A stretch of 64,000 bases of DNA from Mucilaginibacter ginsenosidivorax (GCF_007971525.1 NZ_CP042437.1:6262001-6326000), one strand, 5' to 3'; shown: positions 45,562-54,846, counted from the first letter of the stretch. Translations and numbers: made by a program. Notes: a model not told the origin generated them from the letters alone.

Positions 45562-47532
45562 ATGAAATACACATTAAAACAAATGATAAACAGGGCAGGC
45601 TTATTTACTACACTGATAGTTGGCGCGCTGTTAAGTAATACACAACATACTCTGGCCCAGGCCGAATCGCCTAAAGAGGATGATTTTTTCAAGATCATGA
45701 AGGTACCCGCACCAGAGGGTACTATACTGGAAGTTGGCGGTTTATGTACCCTGCCTAATGGAACTTTGGCGGTAACTACTCGCAGGGGCGATATTTTTAT
45801 GGTGGAGAACCCTACCGGCCAGCACCCATATTTCAGGAAATTCGCATCGGGCCTGCATGAGGTTTTGGGCGCGGCCTGGAAAGATGGCGCTTTATACGTA
45901 GTACAACGCGGCGAGCTCACCAAACTACAGGATACTAATATGGACGGCAAGGCCGATGTATTTGAAACCATTTACGCCTGGCCATTATCGGGCAATTACC
46001 ACGAATATAGTTTCGGACCAAAACTGGCGCCCGATGGCTCTTTCTTTGTTACGCTTAACCTGGGTTTTCCGGACGATTGGTGGCATCCGAGGAGCTTTGT
46101 GCCATACCGCGGCTGGGCTTTAAATATTAAAGAGGATGGTACGGTTACCCCATGGGCCGCGGGTTTCCGCTCGCCATGTGGCATCAGTATGATTGATGGC
46201 GAATTATGGTATAGTGATAACCAGGGCGACTGGGTAGGATCGGGCAGTATCATGAAGATAGAAAAAGGCGCTTTCATGGGCCACCCTTCAAGCCTGGTGT
46301 GGACTAATTTGCCAAACTCGCCCCTGAAATTAACGCCCGAGCAGTTCTTTGCCAAAAACAACCCCAGGATTGAGTTTGATAAAGACGGTCGGCCTTTTAA
46401 ACCACAGGATATCGTCAACGAAAAATTCAGGACTGAATTCGAGGTTAAAAAAGAGATTCCCGAGCTGACATTGCCAACCGTTTGGTTACCTCACGGTATC
46501 TTAGGTATCTCCAATTCCGAAATTGTAAAAATTCCTGAAGATGCTTTTGGCCCCTTTGCCGGTCAGCTATTAGTGTGCGACCAGGGGCAGAGTATGGTCG
46601 ACAGGATCTTTTTAGAAAAAGTTAACGGCCAGTACCAGGGCGCAGCATGGGCTTTCCGCAGCGGTTTTCAATCGGGCATTGTGCGGTTGGCCTGGCTACC
46701 CGACGGTTCATTAGCAGCCGGCGAAACTAACCGTGGCTGGGGATCAGCAGGCGAGGCTACCATGGGCCTGCAACGTTTGGTTTGGAACAATAAGGTGCCG
46801 TTTGAGATGCGCGCTATCCGGGCCATGCCCGATGGTTTCGAGATTGAATTTACCAAACCGGTTGATAAAAAAGTAGCAGAGGATATCGCTTCCTACTCGG
46901 TAGAAAGCTACATCTACAAATACCAGGCGGTATATGGCAGCCCGCCGGTAAATACCGAAAAATGCCCGATCGTAGGTGTTAAAGTATCGGAAGACGGACT
47001 AAAAGCCAGGCTAATTGTAAACAACCTGCGCCGGTATTACATTCATACCATCACATTAGATGGCATACGCGATAAGGAGAATTATTTTAACCTTGTTCAT
47101 CCAACAGCTTATTACACCCTCAACAACATCCCCGAAGGTCAAAAGCTTTCGATGGCGGGTGTTAGCACCCTGAATTCGGCCAAAACGGTAAAAACTGTGG
47201 CAACTGCAGATGCTAAAAAAGGTGCTTTAGCTAAAGGCGCCGGTGCAAAAGCATTGGCTATGGCCAACGCGGTACCTACATATGATGAGGTAAAGCCGTT
47301 GTTACTAAAGAATACCTGTTTATCGTGCCATAATGCCAATAAGCGCCAGGTTGGCCCGGCCTATGTTGATGTGGCCAAAAAGAAGTACAGCGTGAACGAA
47401 TTGGTACAGCTGATCCACAATCCCAAACCCGAGCACTGGCCCGATTACTCGACACCGATGCCGCCCATGCCGCAGGTGCCTAAAGATGAAGCCCGGAAGA
47501 TAGCGCTCTGGATTAAATCGCTGGCTAAATAA
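45562..47532 (+). CDS. Beta-propeller (PQQ sugar dehydrogenase-like) protein fused to cytochrome c
   Basis: This 656-residue exported protein has a signal peptide to about 33 (HTLAQ). A six-bladed propeller of the soluble glucose/sorbosone-dehydrogenase-like type spans about 40-430 (GGLCTLPNGTLAVTTRRGDI, GFRSPCGISMIDGELWYSDN, LPHGILGISNSEI). A beta domain (about 435-535) and an Ala/Lys-rich linker (about 545-575) follow. The C-terminal monohaem cytochrome c has CLSCH at 586-590 and a methionine-rich ligand loop (TPMPPMPQVP). The layout suggests sugar oxidation with electrons passed to its own haem. Quinone-cofactor binding cannot be verified here. It sits between two DUF1080 genes. Confidence 0.82.
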   Translation: MKYTLKQMINRAGLFTTLIVGALLSNTQHTLAQAESPKEDDFFKIMKVPAPEGTILEVGGLCTLPNGTLAVTTRRGDIFMVENPTGQHPYFRKFASGLHEVLGAAWKDGALYVVQRGELTKLQDTNMDGKADVFETIYAWPLSGNYHEYSFGPKLAPDGSFFVTLNLGFPDDWWHPRSFVPYRGWALNIKEDGTVTPWAAGFRSPCGISMIDGELWYSDNQGDWVGSGSIMKIEKGAFMGHPSSLVWTNLPNSPLKLTPEQFFAKNNPRIEFDKDGRPFKPQDIVNEKFRTEFEVKKEIPELTLPTVWLPHGILGISNSEIVKIPEDAFGPFAGQLLVCDQGQSMVDRIFLEKVNGQYQGAAWAFRSGFQSGIVRLAWLPDGSLAAGETNRGWGSAGEATMGLQRLVWNNKVPFEMRAIRAMPDGFEIEFTKPVDKKVAEDIASYSVESYIYKYQAVYGSPPVNTEKCPIVGVKVSEDGLKARLIVNNLRRYYIHTITLDGIRDKENYFNLVHPTAYYTLNNIPEGQKLSMAGVSTLNSAKTVKTVATADAKKGALAKGAGAKALAMANAVPTYDEVKPLLLKNTCLSCHNANKRQVGPAYVDVAKKKYSVNELVQLIHNPKPEHWPDYSTPMPPMPQVPKDEARKIALWIKSLAK

Positions 47533-47561
47533 TTTATTAAAACAGATCATCAATAGTAAAA

Positions 47562-48332
47562 ATGAAAAACGTTATCATATTATCAGCTTTATTAGCTGTT
47601 TCGGCAATAGCTGCAAACGCGCAGCAAAAAGGAAAACCAGAAGATACAGAATACTGGACACCAGTACCAGCTGTAGTAACACCCGGCCAAAAAATGGGCG
47701 AAGCACCATCTGATGCCATCGTTTTGTTCGACGGCAAAAACCTGGATGAGTGGGTAGATTTAAACGATTCCACATCAACCCACAAATGGACAGTTGCCGA
47801 CAATGTTATAACTGTTGATAAAAGCGTAGGCGATATCCGTACCAAACGCAAATTCATGGATTTTCAATTGCATATTGAGTACCGCATTCCATCCAACATT
47901 ACCGGCACCAGCCAGGCACGTGGCAACAGCGGTATTTTCCTGGCGGCCTTGCCATGGGGTGCAGGTGGCTACGAGTTGCAGGTATTGGACAATTACAAAA
48001 ACCCAACCTATGTAAACGGCCAGGCCGGCAGTATGTACAAACAATCGCCGCCTTTGGTAAACGCTTGCCGCAAACCGGGTGAATGGCAGTATTATGATGT
48101 AATTTGGACAGCCCCCCGGTTTAATGAGGATGGCACCTTAAAATCGGCAGCCCGCGCTACGGTTTTGCATAATGGAGTGCTTGTACAAAACAATACTATT
48201 CTGAAAGGAGATACCCCTTACATCGGTCAGCCAGAATATCGTAAACATGGCGCCGAGCCCATTAAGCTACAGGCCCATGGCGATAAAAGCGAACCTATTA
48301 GCTATCGCAATATCTGGTTAAGGGAGCTTTAA
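47562..48332 (+). CDS. DUF1080 (3-keto-disaccharide hydrolase-like) protein
   Basis: This 256-residue secreted protein has a signal peptide (1-20, ANAQQ) and one DUF1080 domain (about 45-256: DAIVLFDGKNLDEWVDLNDS, IEYRIPSNITGTSQARGNSG, YELQVLDNYKN, ISYRNIWLREL). The family, as known, acts on 3-keto-glucosides made by periplasmic C3 oxidation. It starts 29 bp after the dehydrogenase-cytochrome gene, last in the operon. It differs from the first DUF1080 protein in lacking the PA14-like part, so the two may act on different sizes or linkages. Confidence 0.9.
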   Translation: MKNVIILSALLAVSAIAANAQQKGKPEDTEYWTPVPAVVTPGQKMGEAPSDAIVLFDGKNLDEWVDLNDSTSTHKWTVADNVITVDKSVGDIRTKRKFMDFQLHIEYRIPSNITGTSQARGNSGIFLAALPWGAGGYELQVLDNYKNPTYVNGQAGSMYKQSPPLVNACRKPGEWQYYDVIWTAPRFNEDGTLKSAARATVLHNGVLVQNNTILKGDTPYIGQPEYRKHGAEPIKLQAHGDKSEPISYRNIWLREL

Positions 48333-48368
48333 AAAGCAACAGGAGTAAATAGTTCAGGGTGTTTGCTA

Positions 48369-48485
48369 TTAGTTGATGGTACTACGTACATAAACTTTGG
48401 CAAGCACCTTGTTGTTTATGAAGTTTTTAATTACGGCAATCTTTCCTGTGCGGATAAGGTAACCGGTGAGTAAGGCTATCAGCAT
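48369..48485 (-). CDS. Possible small ORF (38 residues), low confidence
   Basis: An ATG at 48485 opens a 38-codon frame (MLIALLTGYLIRTGKIAVIK..., ending RSTIN) just downstream of the dioxygenase gene on the same strand. It has a hydrophobic start and a basic remainder. The first 17 bases nearly repeat bases inside the dioxygenase gene end (ATGCTGATAGCC), so it may be a partial duplication rather than a gene. No known family. Confidence 0.2.
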   Translation of the reverse strand: MLIALLTGYLIRTGKIAVIKNFINNKVLAKVYVRSTIN

Positions 48486-48493
48486 AATTTAAT

Positions 48494-49300
48494 TTATTTA
48501 ATAATACCTGCAAAACGTTGATAAAATGCAGTAGGGCTATCAGCATTTTTTGGTTCGAATTTGCCCGCTATGATGGGTATGTATATTACCCTGCGCCTGC
48601 TTGCCTCGCCAGTTATGGTTGATTGTGCCACACGGTGCCATAAGCGGCCATCGTGTATGGTCAGGTCGCCGGCGTTTGGTGTAATTGCTACCTCATTTTC
48701 ATCAGTATCATGATCCAGGAAATACTTTTTACGGAAAAGCATCTGGTAAAGGTTTTGCCTGTGGGTACCGGGCAAAATGCGTAATCCTCCGTTTTCGGGT
48801 TTTAATGTGCTCAGGTGGATACCTACATTCAGCATCGGATTTAATCGCTGCCCGTGAAATATATCGCGCAAGCCATCGGTGTGCCAGCCCATTTTGGTAA
48901 AGCTGCTTTCGGGGCCGTTCACATAATGGTTAAAAACCATCCCGTCTTTTTCCTCGGTGCCCAACCTTGCGCCATCACCAATAAGGTTTAACAATATCTG
49001 GAACCTTGGGTCGTGGGTAAATTCATTAAGCACCGCATGGTGTTGGTTAATGAACGCGAAGCGCTGCACAATTGGCGAGCCATCCAAATCTTTGCCATAT
49101 TTAACCGGGACGCCGTTTATCTTTTCTACTTTATTATCTATCCATTGCTGCTGTACCTGTTCAGATGCCTTGATGATATCGGCCACGGTTTCGGGCTTAA
49201 TAAAATTGGTGAAATGGATGAAACCATGCTGGTTAAAAAAAGCTTGTTGTTCGGTCGTAATAGTTGTGCCTAAGGTGAATTTTTGATATACCGCTGCCAT
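48494..49300 (-). CDS. Phytanoyl-CoA dioxygenase (PhyH) family protein
   Basis: This 268-residue Fe(II)/2-oxoglutarate-dependent dioxygenase has the metal triad visible as His140 and Asp142 (MGWHTDGL) and His222 (DGRLWHRVAQ). A downstream arginine (about 235-237, SRRRVIY) can bind 2-oxoglutarate. GGLRILPGTHRQ is the usual strand motif. There is no signal peptide, so it is cytoplasmic. PhyH-family genes in Bacteroidetes often lie near DUF1080 and sugar-oxidation genes, and this one is convergent with the DUF1080 operon. The substrate is unknown. Confidence 0.9.
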   Translation of the reverse strand: MAAVYQKFTLGTTITTEQQAFFNQHGFIHFTNFIKPETVADIIKASEQVQQQWIDNKVEKINGVPVKYGKDLDGSPIVQRFAFINQHHAVLNEFTHDPRFQILLNLIGDGARLGTEEKDGMVFNHYVNGPESSFTKMGWHTDGLRDIFHGQRLNPMLNVGIHLSTLKPENGGLRILPGTHRQNLYQMLFRKKYFLDHDTDENEVAITPNAGDLTIHDGRLWHRVAQSTITGEASRRRVIYIPIIAGKFEPKNADSPTAFYQRFAGIIK

Positions 49301-49557
49301 AAAATGGGTAGTTAAAATAATAGATAATTAATGTTGAATAGGATAAAAGCGCTACGCAGCTTTTAAATGAGGGAGCCTGGGGCCGGTGAAAATTAACAAC
49401 AACAGCTACACATCACCCTTTTTGCAGAGGGCATTCGCATGGAGGATGCAAAGATGGTATGTTGTGTTTTGTTCAATGTATATAATGTCTATGTATTTTA
49501 TAGACTATGCAAATGTAGATAAATTGTTTAATCAAACAAATTTTCCTGAAAATATTT

Positions 49558-50334
49558 TTATTGTTTATATAAACCGGCTGTTATACGTTCAATAAGGCGT
49601 TTTGGGCTGTGCCTGGCCGCTGTTGACGATAGCTTATTTAAAAAGCCGGGTACAATTTCGGCTTTGTTGGCAAACATGCCGGCGATGCCTATGGCCGCAA
49701 CATCATCGGGAGTCATGTTAAATTTGGCTGCCAGTTCTGCAATGGCATCCATGCCTGCACGATGCACAAAGTTGGTATCAGTAGGGCCGGGGCACAGGCA
49801 ACTTACAGATACAGGAGTGTTTTTTAGTTCATAACGCAAGGCCCTGCTAAATGATAAAACAAATACTTTGGCAGCCGCGTAAATAGCCATTGTAGGCACG
49901 GCCTGGTAGGCCGTAGTGCTGCTTACATTAAGTATATAGGCTTGTTGCTGTAATTTTAAAAACGGAATAAAATAATGCGATAACTCAACAACGGCATCTA
50001 TATTAACCCTCATCATGGCCATTTGGCCCGGTAGTGGAAGTTCATCAAAGTTACCCCATTGCCCGTAGCCCGCATTATTTACCAGTATAGATAATGGTAC
50101 AGATAAGCCGGTAAACCAGGCCGCTATAGCTGCCGCTGCGCCTGGGTTTGATAAATCGGTTGCATAAAAGTGTACCTCAACTTGATGGGCCGACGTGATA
50201 GCTACGGATAAAGCATTCAATTCGGCCTCTGAGCGGGCAACAAGCAATAAATTATAACCTTTTTGTGCCAATAGCCAGGCTATCGACTTGCCAATACCCT
50301 TACTTGCGCCGGTTACTAAAGCATATTTTTTCAT
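49558..50334 (-). CDS. Short-chain dehydrogenase/reductase (SDR)
   Basis: This 258-residue classical SDR has the cofactor motif TGASKGIG (8-15), NNAG (86-89), a catalytic serine near 138-139 (NVSST) and the YxxxK pair Tyr152/Lys156 (IYAAAK). CPGPTDTNF follows as usual. It is a cytoplasmic NAD(P)-dependent oxidoreductase of unknown substrate, similar in layout to DltE-like SDRs. It has its own 257-bp spacer from the dioxygenase gene on the same strand, so co-transcription is doubtful. Confidence 0.93.
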   Translation of the reverse strand: MKKYALVTGASKGIGKSIAWLLAQKGYNLLLVARSEAELNALSVAITSAHQVEVHFYATDLSNPGAAAAIAAWFTGLSVPLSILVNNAGYGQWGNFDELPLPGQMAMMRVNIDAVVELSHYFIPFLKLQQQAYILNVSSTTAYQAVPTMAIYAAAKVFVLSFSRALRYELKNTPVSVSCLCPGPTDTNFVHRAGMDAIAELAAKFNMTPDDVAAIGIAGMFANKAEIVPGFLNKLSSTAARHSPKRLIERITAGLYKQ

Positions 50335-50569
50335 CCTGTAATTGTCATTTTAAACCAAAACCCAAAAAACTCCGCAAGTTAAATAAATACTCTACTAAAT
50401 TTGTAGACTATTTGAAATGTTATTACGTTTGTATCGGATATGAAAAACACACCCACATGTTTTAATTTTTTAGGTTGTAGCGGCAACTATTGTTGTTGCA
50501 GGTAAGCAAACCACATATACCGTTTACCAATAAATTACGTTAATACAATATCCATCTAAGCTCCTTTTC

Positions 50570-51748
50570 ATGAATAGCCATCGAATAACGCAATGTTTTA
50601 AAGCGTTCACCATTATAGGTTATCTTTTATATAGTATACCCCTGCATGCCCAGTTATCAGCCGCGGTGCATTATAAACCAATGCGGGCAGATACATCTGC
50701 AGATGTTATAACCGATTACGATGCTAACAAAGCATCGGTAATAGCTAATAAAACACGCGTACCGGCCGAAGGCAACATCAATTTCCTGGAAAATATGGAA
50801 ACCCATTTAAGCAGCCGCCAGGAGCGCAAGGCGCTGATGGGGTACTTGAAAGAATTTTCGACTGCGGGGAACAACGAAGTAAATTATAACAGGTCGAGGG
50901 TTAAGATATACTACAAACTGGCCAATGTATTTGCCCGGTTGCGCATGTATCCGCTGGCCATGAAATGCTTTTTTAAAACTATGCAATATAAAAAAGGACC
51001 AAAATCACCAGCCTTGCAAATAAGACCGTTGGCTGATTCGGTATCTGCAGATACATTGAGTGTTGATTCGGGCCTTAGCACACGTTACCTGGCAATTAGT
51101 TCAAAAGACGATTCGTTATTTGTAAACGATCCAAGACCCTTAGCATTAAATGATAAGGCCGAAGAGAAAAGCAAGGCTGTTACTTACCAGCGTATTGTAA
51201 ACACTTTTAACGATGGCAAAAAAGCGGCGGCCTATGCGCTGTTATTTCATGTGAAACAGCCGGTACCCGGTAAACCACGCATATTTAAGATAGTTAATAC
51301 GGGCCATACTTTTATTACGCTTATAAAATACAATACCGATTCAACATCGGTTTCCATATCGTTTGGATTTTATCCTCAAAAAGACAACCTGTTTTCGTCA
51401 ACGCCGCTTGATCCTTCCTGCTCGGGCACGTTCAAGAACGATAACGGGCATAACTGGGACGAGGTGATGGGGAAGTTTATCTCCAAAAAAAGGTTTGACA
51501 AGATCCTGCTGCTCACCAAAAGCTACGATGGGCTTGAATATCATCTATCTAAAAACAACTGTACCGATTTTGCAATTAAAGCCGCTTCATACGCAGGCAT
51601 CGGCGTGGCCGATACAAAAGGCTCGTGGCCCCTGGGGCATGGGAACAATCCGGGCATAACCGGGCAAAGTATTATAGCAGGCGGCGTTTATAATACCGAA
51701 GGCAAAGACGGCCTTTTTATTGACTTTGATGCTGCGCTTGGTAAATAA
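50570..51748 (+). CDS. Exported protein with possible permuted papain-like (NlpC/P60-type) fold
   Basis: This 392-residue protein has a signal peptide (1-27, PLHAQ), a helical N-terminal half (about 70-145) and a linker. The C-terminal domain (about 215-392) has GHTFITLIKY (His246) ahead of NNCTDFAIKAA (Cys331, Asp333). The order His then Cys, with an NCxxFA-type helix start, recalls circularly permuted papain-fold enzymes of the NlpC/P60 superfamily. Those cleave or transfer on peptides or lipids, or are inactive binders. I do not recognise a named family. It stands alone, divergent from the SDR gene, followed by a long empty region. Confidence 0.72.
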   Translation: MNSHRITQCFKAFTIIGYLLYSIPLHAQLSAAVHYKPMRADTSADVITDYDANKASVIANKTRVPAEGNINFLENMETHLSSRQERKALMGYLKEFSTAGNNEVNYNRSRVKIYYKLANVFARLRMYPLAMKCFFKTMQYKKGPKSPALQIRPLADSVSADTLSVDSGLSTRYLAISSKDDSLFVNDPRPLALNDKAEEKSKAVTYQRIVNTFNDGKKAAAYALLFHVKQPVPGKPRIFKIVNTGHTFITLIKYNTDSTSVSISFGFYPQKDNLFSSTPLDPSCSGTFKNDNGHNWDEVMGKFISKKRFDKILLLTKSYDGLEYHLSKNNCTDFAIKAASYAGIGVADTKGSWPLGHGNNPGITGQSIIAGGVYNTEGKDGLFIDFDAALGK

Positions 51749-52590
51749 TATGGCCTGTTGGCAAGCTATTTAGCACGGTTGTTTTGGGTATAAAACGAAA
51801 ATGATCGCTCTATGCCGGTTTGAATGGGTTGTTCGATTTCAATTAGCTTCTATATCACTCTTCCTATGGGCCATCAGCCCGGCACATATTGTAGCCACGG
51901 ATTTCAACCCGTGGACGATTAGCCAATGACAATGAGAGTGCCATCGGCACGGCCCATATTTTGGTGTAAATCCAGGTATTTTCAATCTGTTCAAACGATA
52001 TATACGCGTTGCTCATATGGATAGAGCCTACGGTTCTTAATCGTTTTTTTTATTTTTTTCCACGGGTTAAAACCCGCGGTTATAAGATTGGCCGAGGCTA
52101 AGCCTCTAAGTCGTGTTGAATACGCCCCGATGTGTCAACAAAATATATATTTAAAAACTAATCAGCAACCGCATCTGTGTTACCCAAATAAACCATTATA
52201 GCACCAAAAATAACCTAAATCAAACTCAACCAGCTCTGTCTGTAGGGGGGGCAAAAAGCCGCACAGATATTTCTATATATTAAAACACGTCTTCATAAAT
52301 TTCGGACTGAAATGTCTTAATATCCCGTTCTGATTGCCAGTGCAATATATTTATCTAAATATCAAATAGTTGAATTGCTATTCTGTTCTGAATTATATAC
52401 GTTAAGCGATAATTAATCTTTTATTAAGCCTCCCCGGCTTACTTTATAAGTAACCAATAATATCGGTGTAAATCGCACAAATCCACCAGGTAAATTAATC
52501 TGCAGCTATGGAAAAGAAACTCTTTGTACCTCCGTAATGGGTACGCAACTCCGTCGTTTAACCAATTATTAATTTTTAACATCAATCTTT
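51749..52590. other. Long intergenic region with short inverted repeats
   Basis: This 842-bp spacer has no credible gene. The region 51895-52106 holds CCACGG-N8-CCGTGG (51895-51914), CCACGGGTTAAAACCCGCGG (52060-52079) and GAGGCT-a-AGCCTC (52094-52106), together resembling a decayed palindromic element. Nearer the next gene is TTACTT-tat-AAGTAA (52439-52453). The rest is AT-rich leader of the GH71/99-like gene. Confidence 0.55.
51895..52106. repeat. Decayed palindromic element with CCACGGGTT arms
   Basis: There are three hairpin-forming blocks in about 210 bp. The CCACGG...CCGTGG and CCACGGGTT...AACCCGCGG blocks are related to each other. They flank AGAGTGCCATCGGCACGG-like sequence. No transposase remnant was seen. 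Confidence 0.45.
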
Positions 52591-54267
52591 ATGAATTTTA
52601 AGAAAACCAATCTTATCCTGGTGATAGCTTGCACCGCTGTCACCATCAGCTGTTCCAAAAATAAACTTAGCGCACCCGCTACCACCACGGATGGAAAAAC
52701 AACCAAACTTAAAACCTCGGCTTCTGCCGCCGGCGACGTTGTAGGTAAGGTGATAGTAGGCTACCAGGGCTGGTTTGCCGCCCCGGGCGATGGTTCGCCC
52801 CTTAACACCTGGTGGCACTATGCATCCGGCGATCCGTTCGGGGTTCCTACGCCAACAAACGCCAGCATTATTTCCTGGCCGGATGTTCGTGAGTATACAA
52901 GTACCTACACAGCATCCAACTTTGGCAACCTGGGCAATGGTCAGCCGGCCAAATTGTTTTCTTCCTTCAACGATCAAACAGTAAATACCCATTTTTTATG
53001 GATGCAGCAAAATAATATTGATGGAGCTGCCTTACAACGTTTTAATCCCAACGGGCAGGAAGGACCAATCCGCGATGCTATCACTGCCAAAGTTAAAACG
53101 GCAGCCGAAACCTATGGGCGTAAATTTTACATTATGTATGACGTAGGCGGCTGGACTAACATGCAATCGGAAATTAAAACCGACTGGACCAACAAAATGT
53201 CGGCCTATACCACGTCATCGGCTTACGCTAAACAAAATGGAAAACCTGTGGTGTGTATATGGGGCTTCGGTTTCAATGATACCAACCATCCCTGGTCGGC
53301 AGCGGTTTGTCTTGATGTTATTAACTGGTTTAAAGCCCAGGGCTGCTATATCATTGGCGGCGTGCCTGCTTATTGGCGCGATACAAACAGTACCGAAGTT
53401 AGGCCAGACTTTTTGGCGACTTATAACGCCTTGAACATGATTTCGCCCTGGATGATTGGGAAGATTTCAAATACGTCGGAAGCCGATGGTTTTTACACCG
53501 ACCATAATGTTGGCGATCAGTCTTATTGTAATGCCAACGGCATCGATTACCAGCCATGTGTTTTGCCGGGCGATTTGCAAAAACGCCAGAGGGTTCATGG
53601 CGATTTTATGTGGAGACAATTTTATAACATGGTAAGGCTGGGTGCCCAGGGCATTTACATTTCTATGTTTGATGAATATAACGAAGGTAACCAGATAGCC
53701 AAAACTACCGAAACATCGGCCTATACACCTGCAGGCTTGGGCTTTTTATCGTTGGATGAAGATGGTACAGCCTGCTCTGCAGATTATTATTTACGCCTTA
53801 CAGGTGATGGGGGCAGGATGCTGAAAGGCCAGATTGGGCTTACGGCTACCCGCCCTACGCTACCGGTAGTATCGGGCAGTGTTCCTGCACCCATAGGGCA
53901 AACCATTACCATTAAGGGAAACAATAATCTTTATGTGAGCAGCGAAAACGGCACACAGGCTATGAACTGTAACCGGACTACCGCCCAGGGCTGGGAACAA
54001 TTTACCATTGTTGATGCAGGTGGGGGTAAGGTAGCGCTGATGAGCCAGGGTAAATATGTATCTTCTGAAAACGGTACACAGGCCATAAATTGCAACCGGA
54101 CAGCGATTGGGGCCTGGGAACAGTTTGATTGGGTAAACAATGGGAACGGCACATTTTCGCTGAGAGGAAACAACGCGAAATATGTTTCGAGCGAAAACGG
54201 CACGCAAGCCATGACCTGTAATCGCACCGCTGCCCAGACTTATGAATCATTCCGGGTAAATCAATAA
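52591..54267 (+). CDS. GH71/99-like lipoprotein with C-terminal trefoil (fascin/ricin-like) repeats
   Basis: This 558-residue lipoprotein has lipobox TISC then SKNKLSAPA. The catalytic-type barrel spans about 50-410: VIVGYQGWFAAPGDG, KFYIMYDVGGWTN, GGVPAYWRDTN, and ISMFDEYNEGNQI, where GH71/99-like proteins have their NE-x-EG motif. The C-terminal part (about 430-558) has three repeats of YVSSENGTQAM-CNRT about 40 residues apart, a beta-trefoil of fascin-like type that may bind sugar. The target is unknown; alpha-mannan or alpha-glucan would fit the families. It is transcribed alone and followed by a hairpin. Confidence 0.85.
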   Translation: MNFKKTNLILVIACTAVTISCSKNKLSAPATTTDGKTTKLKTSASAAGDVVGKVIVGYQGWFAAPGDGSPLNTWWHYASGDPFGVPTPTNASIISWPDVREYTSTYTASNFGNLGNGQPAKLFSSFNDQTVNTHFLWMQQNNIDGAALQRFNPNGQEGPIRDAITAKVKTAAETYGRKFYIMYDVGGWTNMQSEIKTDWTNKMSAYTTSSAYAKQNGKPVVCIWGFGFNDTNHPWSAAVCLDVINWFKAQGCYIIGGVPAYWRDTNSTEVRPDFLATYNALNMISPWMIGKISNTSEADGFYTDHNVGDQSYCNANGIDYQPCVLPGDLQKRQRVHGDFMWRQFYNMVRLGAQGIYISMFDEYNEGNQIAKTTETSAYTPAGLGFLSLDEDGTACSADYYLRLTGDGGRMLKGQIGLTATRPTLPVVSGSVPAPIGQTITIKGNNNLYVSSENGTQAMNCNRTTAQGWEQFTIVDAGGGKVALMSQGKYVSSENGTQAINCNRTAIGAWEQFDWVNNGNGTFSLRGNNAKYVSSENGTQAMTCNRTAAQTYESFRVNQ

Positions 54268-54305
54268 ATAGCTTGCCTTAAATGAGTTTTTAAACTATTT
54301 TTCAA

Positions 54306-54340
54306 ATGGCCGGCTTATTGATGGCCGGCCATTTATTTAC
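54306..54340. terminator. Putative bidirectional terminator hairpin
   Basis: ATGGCCGGC (54306-54314) pairs with GCCGGCCAT (54324-54332) around a nine-base loop. TTATTTAC follows on the plus strand, and ATTTGAAAAATAGTTT on the minus strand. It lies between convergent genes. The T-runs are imperfect. Confidence 0.6.
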
Positions 54341-54393
54341 AATGTTTACCGGATTGCTAATGTTTTCCGGAAATTGATGACGGCTGATAGCAA

Positions 54394-54846
54394 TTATTGC
54401 TTTTTTACTTTAACGGCATTCAACCCTTTGGCGCCCTGCTCGGTTTCAAAAGTTACCTTATCATTTTCCTGGATAGCTTCTGTTAAGCCATTAGCATGTA
54501 CAAAAATACTTTCCTGGCTTAGCAGGTCTTTGATAAATCCATAACCTTTAGATTCATTATAGAAAGCCACCACGCCTTTACGCACCGGATCGGCGGGAGC
54601 AAGGTTTTCCTGTTTGGGTACGCCAATCTGGATATCCTCTGCTATAATTTTTTTCTTTTTAGCCGGATCGGGTGGGGTAGAGGTGATATTGCCATTCTCA
54701 TCGATGTAGGCCATCATATCTTCCAATCCTTTTCCTTTACCTGAATTTGCTTTTCTTTCTTCAGCTTTATCTTTCTTATCCAGTTGCTTTTTGAACTTTT
54801 TCTTTTCTCTTTCTTTTTTACTAAATGTTTCTACTGATCTACCCAT
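54394..54846 (-). CDS. Cold-shock-domain protein with basic N-terminal extension
   Basis: This 150-residue protein has a Lys-rich coiled N-terminus (about 1-45, KKEREKKKFKKQLDKKDKAE), a linker with MAYIDENGNITSTPPDP, and a C-terminal cold-shock domain (about 89-150). The domain has KGVVAFYNESKGYGFIKD and ESIFVHANGL, the RNP1 and RNP2 nucleic-acid-binding motifs. It binds single-stranded RNA or DNA and may act as an RNA chaperone. This extended form is common in Bacteroidetes. It is probably monocistronic. Confidence 0.93.
   Translation of the reverse strand: MGRSVETFSKKEREKKKFKKQLDKKDKAEERKANSGKGKGLEDMMAYIDENGNITSTPPDPAKKKKIIAEDIQIGVPKQENLAPADPVRKGVVAFYNESKGYGFIKDLLSQESIFVHANGLTEAIQENDKVTFETEQGAKGLNAVKVKKQ

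Noticed and set aside
51749..52590. Long empty spacer considered as holding an RNA gene
   Set aside because: The hairpins are short and look like decayed repeats; no tRNA or known riboswitch pattern was seen.
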